Under the pieces are notes generated by a model. The model saw only the letters and a list, made by a program, of their open reading frames with translations, did not search any database and was not told the origin of the DNA. A DNA stretch of 15,019 bases, from contig CAZQGJ010000018.1 in NCBI GenBank assembly GCA_964592905.1, forward strand, positions 1-15,019, read 5' to 3'. Origin of the DNA: CAZQGJ01 sp964592905. Its GTDB lineage: Bacteria; Patescibacteriota; UBA1384; CAYGGE01. A program made the position numbers and the translations under genes. Positions 8,201 through 12,458 of this stretch are shown here, piece by piece (the first letter of the stretch is position 1; each line of letters starts with the position of its first letter).

Positions 8201-10343
8201 TGTCTCTCAGTATATTCACCCCGCTTATCGATACAGTTCGACCAACTATGTATTCTATGATGATTTTACTGGTCTTACAGGCGACCGAACTAAGACTAAT
8301 ACCGATACTGATTTTTATAGAGTCGATCTAAAATATCCCGCGATTTCTAGCGGCGAAGTTACCCCTTATCTCTGGGCCTGTCCGTTGTGGGAGCATTGTT
8401 TTAGGAGTTATTCCGGTTCGCCCGATGTCAAGTTGCCGACTAATCATATTCTTTACACCACTAAGCCGCCTGAGAATACGCTCTTTCAAGTTTCTTCTAA
8501 CTGGTGGAGGGTTGGTTGTAATGAAGGCGTAATCTGTCCGACAGCCTTTGTTAGCTCGAATTTTGCTACAGATAACAATAAGCAGCGCTTTTACGATTGG
8601 TTACCCGATCGGCAAGGACAAACTATTTATATGGGATTAGGGCCAGCTTATTGGGCGGTGAAATTTGCGAACACTGACAAACAGATCATCTTGCAACCAT
8701 ATTTCAGAAGTCCGTTAACTGCACTCTTACACCAAGACTATGGCGTTAACGAATACGATCAGATTAATCTTTCGCTCATTGATCAGTCCGGTAATTTAGT
8801 TGCTACTGACTATATACCGGCTTTACACGGGGTTTACGATACTGTGTATCCATACGGCAATTTGACGACCATGACTGCTCCAAATCTGACGCGCTACACC
8901 TTAAAAAGTGGTGAGTTAACATATTATAGTGGCAAAAGCCTGCTGAAGGGTCAGGCGACTCTACAGTTTGATCTAGGTAAAACAGATCCAAATCCGCCTG
9001 CGATAAAGCGTTTTAACTTTTGGGCCAATAATCAACGAGCCGAACGCTACGATCCAGCTGTCGAGAATCGATTTGAATTCGATCTTGATCCAGTTGGCGG
9101 TACGCTCGCTTCAGCCAAGCTTAGTTATTCATTGGATGATGTCACTTACACTGACGTCAACCTCACTAATCAAGGCACAGTTTATAAGGCTATCCTACCC
9201 GGCAACTTAAAGCCGGCAACCCATCTGACCCTAAAGCTTCTAGTGACGGATGTCGCTACCAATTCGTTAGAGTATAAGTTCGAACTGTTGTCACCAGACT
9301 CCGAGGACAAAGGACCACCCACCGTTAATATCACTTCGCCAACGCAAAGTAGCTATCTCCGTGACGTTGTCAAGGTAGATATTGCGGCGTTCGACGATCG
9401 TGCCATCAAATCGTTGGATATCTACGCTAATAATCTTAGGGTCGGTACTTTAACCTCGGCGCCATATATTTTCAACTGGAATACTCATCCAGTTGGTCGG
9501 CAGATAGATAATCGACTCACTGTCGTAGCCACTGATACAGCCGGTCAGCAGTCGAGAACTTCTATCGATGTCGTAGTTGATAATATTCCACCTTACTTGG
9601 CATTGCAAAATGTCCCTGGCGATGTGGCCGGCACTATTAATCTGGATCTGTTAACCTATGATGCGGGTGGTTTGCAGTCAGTCAAAAGTTATGTTGACGG
9701 TCAGTATATTGGCGAGGCCAGCTTCGCCTATACATCTGGACAATACCGATTTTATCGAACTAGTTGGGATACGGATCGCTATCCCGAAGGCTCGGTTCAT
9801 AGCTTTAAGATGGTGGCAACTGACAAGGCTGGTCATACGACATCGACAGACGAATATAAGATGATCGTTCGACGAACTCCGCTTAAGCAAAATAAGTCAG
9901 CGCCAGTGGCTACTGTCTCTGCCTCAGCTTCGAATAATCAGTCAACTGCTCCAACGGCAACAGCTAGCGCGACTAGTGTCAGCGATACAGTTAACGCCAA
10001 AGTTTCGCCTGTCGCCCCCGAGCCTACGCCGGTCCTTAAACCCAAGATTGCTCGAAAGCTCAATAAAAAAGAGCTTCGTAGCCAAAAGGCTATAGAGAGC
10101 AAGATTAAGAATTTGACTAATCAAGAGAGTCGAATTAACCGTACAGTTCAAGGCTATATCGTTAAAACTGATCAATATAAGCGCAGCCTGACTCAAACTA
10201 CTAATAGAGTGCGTCAAGTCTTGCTGAACCGACAGTTGGCCTCGACAGAGAGATTGCTCAAGCGTTCGATCGATCAGTTGACTGCGGTCCAGAACACACT
10301 CCGCATTGTGAGAGAACAGCTTGATCGGCTACTTTACGAGTAG
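5289..10343 (+). CDS. Large secreted subtilisin-like serine protease (S8) with Ig-like modules and C-terminal coiled coil
   Basis: The protein has 1684 residues from a GTG start. Residues 1-9 are basic and 12-31 hydrophobic, a signal peptide or anchor with possible cleavage near VNA at about 40. Residues 182-273, rich in Lys/Arg early on, look like an I9-type inhibitor propeptide (VIVRFKN ... AIQELAADPNIEKIELD). The catalytic domain (about 300-590) has Asp307 in AVLDTGID, His346 in GHGTHVA, oxyanion Asn443 in AAGNSG and Ser541 in GTSMATPH, so it should be active. Two Fn3-like beta domains follow (about 600-820), then an unrecognised domain (820-1235), three Ig-like repeats (about 1237-1530; each of the last two opens with Pro-Pro and ends in the ATDxAG style), a Ser/Thr/Ala linker and a coiled coil (about 1590-1684). 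Ten cysteines fall in five close pairs. No LPXTG motif or C-terminal membrane anchor is present. It likely processes or degrades extracellular proteins. Confidence 0.93.
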   Translation: MKLKHYRHLSTQIALIGSFLLLLAVISTIATHKNRQVNAANDQQKQAEAELNNRLAEANQMQSLDAFDLLVTNTGEKPADPSTAKTQSLRVPDFGQVDVQTGDSGRLFVLKGSEGIQTLVKSGSQSTVHRNSAAAAAALASKSSISSINPSSDTSPNSTVSNATLSKISGDLQETIRLGKKDQKVIVRFKNPEKNLDKSDTRIQRQQKRDKHNQRKDKLRKKHSRKVKIDDTKDLYIVDGVAATVADGQAIQELAADPNIEKIELDGEVKASLNGSVKEIGVDKVWSQFTNDNQALTGFGMRVAVLDTGIDYRHPDLGGCIGPNCKVLGGYDFYYNDNDPMDVYGHGTHVAATVAGKGTLRGVAPDAKLYAYKVLGDDGYGYDSDIIAAINRSTDPDQDGNTNDHVDVISMSLGGYGDPDDVVSLAVDAASAIGVVSAIAAGNSGPGTAKIGNINSPGTARTALTVAASCEKSLVKVHYRCYQPIASFSSRGPLIWKGQDLLKPDISAPGVEICAAKTPVSAYYWVPNCIDSQHYSLSGTSMATPHIAGVVALIRQSQPELTPQQIKDLIKSTAINLGSGLTYNDQGAGLINPTAIIPTNAVVSLEPRSWDIVNRPTTATSTFTQSFTIKSTDTTLSTVDVSFNFNQTGLTLSSNKSQLNLSNGATDSFTVTATIDNDQIQNISLYGSIIISAASKTRGVIPITIESLSDFSLSPSDQLDFGVSDPTLSNWTSEKQSITITNHRTDKAITPTISLSGFKAGVSLKLDPATSSIAPGASQVVQLWLEVNNQLLVNDDYIGNLTVANGVASQSIYAGFKKYYIYEIKDDSGQLVGGYYWTHDRSQYTYWGEITDNSTIYYTLKPLIQDMVVYYPNVVSGDNQHLYTVVKEGVQSAGGKTTVNFSRSEAKNKVKLQATGIDNQPVRYLNTVFQYMMYLPKFGSIGVGNGGYGYLNRDSDVTETYISDLSTDYRIVSQYIHPAYRYSSTNYVFYDDFTGLTGDRTKTNTDTDFYRVDLKYPAISSGEVTPYLWACPLWEHCFRSYSGSPDVKLPTNHILYTTKPPENTLFQVSSNWWRVGCNEGVICPTAFVSSNFATDNNKQRFYDWLPDRQGQTIYMGLGPAYWAVKFANTDKQIILQPYFRSPLTALLHQDYGVNEYDQINLSLIDQSGNLVATDYIPALHGVYDTVYPYGNLTTMTAPNLTRYTLKSGELTYYSGKSLLKGQATLQFDLGKTDPNPPAIKRFNFWANNQRAERYDPAVENRFEFDLDPVGGTLASAKLSYSLDDVTYTDVNLTNQGTVYKAILPGNLKPATHLTLKLLVTDVATNSLEYKFELLSPDSEDKGPPTVNITSPTQSSYLRDVVKVDIAAFDDRAIKSLDIYANNLRVGTLTSAPYIFNWNTHPVGRQIDNRLTVVATDTAGQQSRTSIDVVVDNIPPYLALQNVPGDVAGTINLDLLTYDAGGLQSVKSYVDGQYIGEASFAYTSGQYRFYRTSWDTDRYPEGSVHSFKMVATDKAGHTTSTDEYKMIVRRTPLKQNKSAPVATVSASASNNQSTAPTATASATSVSDTVNAKVSPVAPEPTPVLKPKIARKLNKKELRSQKAIESKIKNLTNQESRINRTVQGYIVKTDQYKRSLTQTTNRVRQVLLNRQLASTERLLKRSIDQLTAVQNTLRIVREQLDRLLYE

Positions 10344-10344
10344 A

Positions 10345-10375
10345 GACCAATCTATCCAAGAAGAATAGATTGGTC
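10345..10375. terminator. Hairpin between convergent genes
   Basis: GACCAATCTAT (10345-10355) and ATAGATTGGTC (10365-10375) form a perfect 11-bp stem with a 9-base loop, starting just after the subtilase stop and before the end of the convergent ccdA-like gene. Neither strand shows a T tract after the stem, so it may act as a bidirectional terminator or RNA-stabilising 3' structure rather than a classic intrinsic terminator. Confidence 0.55.
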
Positions 10376-10404
10376 AGATGGCCATTCTTTACACCCTGTA
10401 AGGA

Positions 10405-11148
10405 CTATCTAGTAGTGGGTGCGAACTTCTCAATGAGTGATTCTTCGAAGTGAATAGTGGCGCCGTAGCCTGAATCAAGAATCGCGGCCTCCAGTTTTTT
10501 GTCGTAGCCTGTCATAATAGCCAAGCCGACGATCACAATGAGTATGCCGAAGATTTGCTTAACAAGATTAGTGGTGCTCATGCGGCTAGTAATTTTATTA
10601 ATTAACTGTCTGCCAAGATAGGCAATCAACAGGAGTGAGATGGCCAAGCCTAAAGTGAAACCTAATAAATAAATGAAGCCAGTCAGAAAGCCACTTGGTA
10701 AGATGGTGGCAATAATAAAGATATAAGTTGGTGAGCAGGTTGTAAAAACTGGGCCCAAAGCTAGGCCAATCATTATATCACCGGTGTCGCTCTTTTTTTG
10801 ATGCCCACTGGCGAGTGCTTGATTACTTAATCTGCTTAATCCTTGGACCCAGGGAATCTTTGACCACATCGATGGGAATATGATTGCTAGTCCAACTAAG
10901 ATAATGATTGTACCCGAGAAAAGAGTCCAAAACATCGTCGGTATCTGAATTAACAGAGTTGATGCCTTAAGTATAAGGGTGAAGATTATCACTGAAAAAG
11001 AGAGTGAGCCGATTACTAATAGGGATCGCCTGGATAGATGTCGATCTTCAGTCGCTGAAGCACCGATTACGATGGGAAGAAGTGGTAAAATACAAGGCGC
11101 TAACACTGTCATGATACCAGCTAAGATAGAGATGAGGAAGAAAATCAT
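10405..11148 (-). CDS. ccdA: CcdA/DsbD-type thiol-disulfide transmembrane electron carrier
   Basis: The 247-residue integral membrane protein has about six hydrophobic spans. Two intramembrane cysteines lie in the expected contexts: Cys19 in LAPCILPLLP of span 1 and Cys138 in GPVFTTCSPTY of span 4. CcdA and the central part of DsbD pass electrons from cytosolic thioredoxin to thioredoxin-fold proteins outside the membrane. The gene lies 6 bases downstream of the membrane-anchored thioredoxin fusion on the same strand, so the two are very probably an operon and redox partners. The ATG at 11148-11146 has a weak upstream GAG, and translation may be coupled to the preceding gene. The C-terminal 35 residues after the last span are polar. 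No other cytochrome c maturation gene is present, so a general thiol-reduction role is as likely as cytochrome c biogenesis. Confidence 0.88.
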   Translation of the reverse strand: MIFFLISILAGIMTVLAPCILPLLPIVIGASATEDRHLSRRSLLVIGSLSFSVIIFTLILKASTLLIQIPTMFWTLFSGTIIILVGLAIIFPSMWSKIPWVQGLSRLSNQALASGHQKKSDTGDIMIGLALGPVFTTCSPTYIFIIATILPSGFLTGFIYLLGFTLGLAISLLLIAYLGRQLINKITSRMSTTNLVKQIFGILIVIVGLAIMTGYDKKLEAAILDSGYGATIHFEESLIEKFAPTTR

Positions 11149-11154
11149 TTTCGC

Positions 11155-11994
11155 TTATAACTCTGCCAGTAGATTGGTGAGCTTTGAACTCCCGCTCCAT
11201 TTCTTAATTAGAGCGCCATCTTGATTGACTTGAACCAAGGTATGTTGAGTCGTCACCCCATATTTTTGTTTAAGAGAGGTTTCAGTATCATAGTCGGTCT
11301 TGAGAATCGTAACCGTAGCTGGAATGCTACCTAGATTCTTTTCTATGTCGCTATTGAGGGCACGACAAGTGGGACACCAGGGAGCGTGAAAGAAGAGGAC
11401 AACATCACCAGAAGCCGCTAAGGCTATCTTGGTTTGGCTATAATCTTCATATGATCCAGCTTTGGAGATTGTGTCGGAAGGTAGAACAAGATTAGTACTG
11501 TCTGGGAATCGTGCCTCGATAATATGCTTGCTTGGCGCTGGATTATTGTCGTCTGGCTCAGAGGTGATGACTATCAGATTATGGTCTGACATATCGCCAT
11601 CTATAACATAATCAAGTCGTGCTTCTTGAGTGGTTGGATCGTAGGACATCTTACCACTTGAGACAAAGCCACTCGGGACGGGATCTTTGACTAACCAACC
11701 TTCATAGAAATCAGTCCCGGGTAATGTGGGCATATTTTTCGCAATCACACGGTGATAGGTTTTGCCTTCATAGACTGCTAGCCAAGCCGTCCCAGTGGCG
11801 CCTGATTCTGAGACATCTAATAGGTTGATACTGCTTGCTTTGGCAATGATTTTTTCAAAAAGATCGTCGTTTTGGTTAGCTAAAGTACTTTTATTTTCTG
11901 CAGGGGGGAGTAATTTATTGCCGTTAATGATTACGTAGCCAATGCCTAGTAGAGCAATAATTCCTACTAAAATAGCCAAACGTTTCTTTGTCAT
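11155..11994 (-). CDS. Membrane-anchored RskA-like domain fused to a thioredoxin domain
   Basis: The protein has 279 residues from the ATG at 11994-11992, chosen because AGGAG lies about 11 bases upstream. The alternative TTG at 12018 precedes that ribosome site. Residues 6-23 form one membrane span with a short basic N-terminus (MTKKR), so the bulk is extracytoplasmic. Residues about 62-165 resemble the outer domain of RskA-type anti-sigma factors (FYEGWLV, a Gly-Lys-Met stretch, then VITSEPDDNNPAPS), but no cytoplasmic sigma-binding region is present. Residues about 175-279 form a thioredoxin fold with the active site HAPWCPTCR (Cys207, Cys210). At the position of the usual cis-proline the sequence reads TTQHTLV, placing His251 there. 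It sits just upstream of a CcdA-like gene, which would keep Cys207/Cys210 reduced. The target proteins are unknown. Confidence 0.85.
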   Translation of the reverse strand: MTKKRLAILVGIIALLGIGYVIINGNKLLPPAENKSTLANQNDDLFEKIIAKASSINLLDVSESGATGTAWLAVYEGKTYHRVIAKNMPTLPGTDFYEGWLVKDPVPSGFVSSGKMSYDPTTQEARLDYVIDGDMSDHNLIVITSEPDDNNPAPSKHIIEARFPDSTNLVLPSDTISKAGSYEDYSQTKIALAASGDVVLFFHAPWCPTCRALNSDIEKNLGSIPATVTILKTDYDTETSLKQKYGVTTQHTLVQVNQDGALIKKWSGSSKLTNLLAEL

Positions 11995-12062
11995 ATAGTC
12001 TGTCACTCCTGCTACCAATTAATCCTTTGATCTCTTGACTGTAATATAGCAGATTATTGTTA

Positions 12063-12076
12063 GAGATTATAATCTC
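12063..12076 (-). promoter_or_regulatory. 14-bp palindrome containing TATAAT upstream of the thioredoxin-fusion operon
   Basis: GAGATTATAATCTC is a perfect palindrome about 70 bases upstream of the operon start. Its centre gives a consensus TATAAT -10 on the minus strand (12071-12066), but there is no convincing -35. A second -10-like TATATT lies at 12048-12043. The palindrome could be an operator over the operon promoter. Support is limited to symmetry and position. Confidence 0.4.
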
Positions 12077-12107
12077 CAACATCTTGTTATCTTCTGTGGC
12101 TAACTCT

Positions 12108-12128
12108 TGGCGGAGAGGGTGGGATTCG
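12108..12128 (-). repeat. Direct repeat copy 1: partial duplicate of the tRNA-Ser 3' end
   Basis: These 21 bases are identical to 12230-12250, the 3' end of the tRNA-Ser gene covering CCA, discriminator, acceptor strand and part of the T arm. On the minus strand this copy ends with CCTCTCCGCCA exactly like the tRNA. The rest of the tRNA (anticodon and D arms) is absent, so it is a fragment lying downstream of the intact gene. Such a duplicate is what site-specific integration into a tRNA 3' end can leave behind, but no integrase is in the window. Confidence 0.85.
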
Positions 12129-12178
12129 GGCTTCGCCCCGGGGCGCTGCGCTCACTCGCGCCCGTTCGAATCCCTTAC
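12119..12178. repeat. GC-rich foldable insert within the tRNA-Ser fragment
   Basis: Outer arms GGGATTCG (12121-12128) and CGAATCCC (12167-12174) are perfect inverted repeats that reproduce the T-arm bases of the tRNA. Between them are two inner hairpins: GGGC-TTC-GCCC (12128-12138) and GGGCGC (12141-12146) with GCGCCC (12158-12163). Together they could fold as a three-way junction. The segment is far richer in G+C than its surroundings. It resembles REP/MITE-like palindromic elements in form, but no family is recognised. Confidence 0.6.
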
Positions 12179-12188
12179 GATATACTCA

Positions 12189-12319
<131 letters not shown>

Positions 12320-12328
12320 AATCGGCAC

Positions 12329-12334
12329 ATTCTA
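12329..12334 (-). promoter_or_regulatory. Candidate -10 element for tRNA-Ser
   Basis: TAGAAT on the minus strand (12334-12329) lies 9 bases upstream of the mature tRNA 5' end, with only a weak -35 (GATACA, 18-base spacing). If used, the leader would be very short. This is a low-confidence call based on position and one good hexamer. Confidence 0.3.
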
Positions 12335-12419
12335 GCTGATTTTAGCTTACTTTGTATCTGATAGCAATCGAGTTGTGAAAATAATCTAAAGTTTTAACGA
12401 GATTTTTCAAGCGCTTTAG

Positions 12420-12440
12420 TTAAGATTATTTTAATCTTAA
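12420..12440 (+). promoter_or_regulatory. Inverted repeat just upstream of the LCAT-like gene
   Basis: TTAAGATT (12420-12427) and AATCTTAA (12433-12440) are perfect 8-base arms around ATTTT, ending 18 bases before the start codon. The site could be an operator or a leader hairpin. The rest of 12320-12458 is AT-rich with no convincing -35/-10 pair for this gene. Confidence 0.4.
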
Positions 12441-12458
12441 TCGCACTATGGTTTGGTT

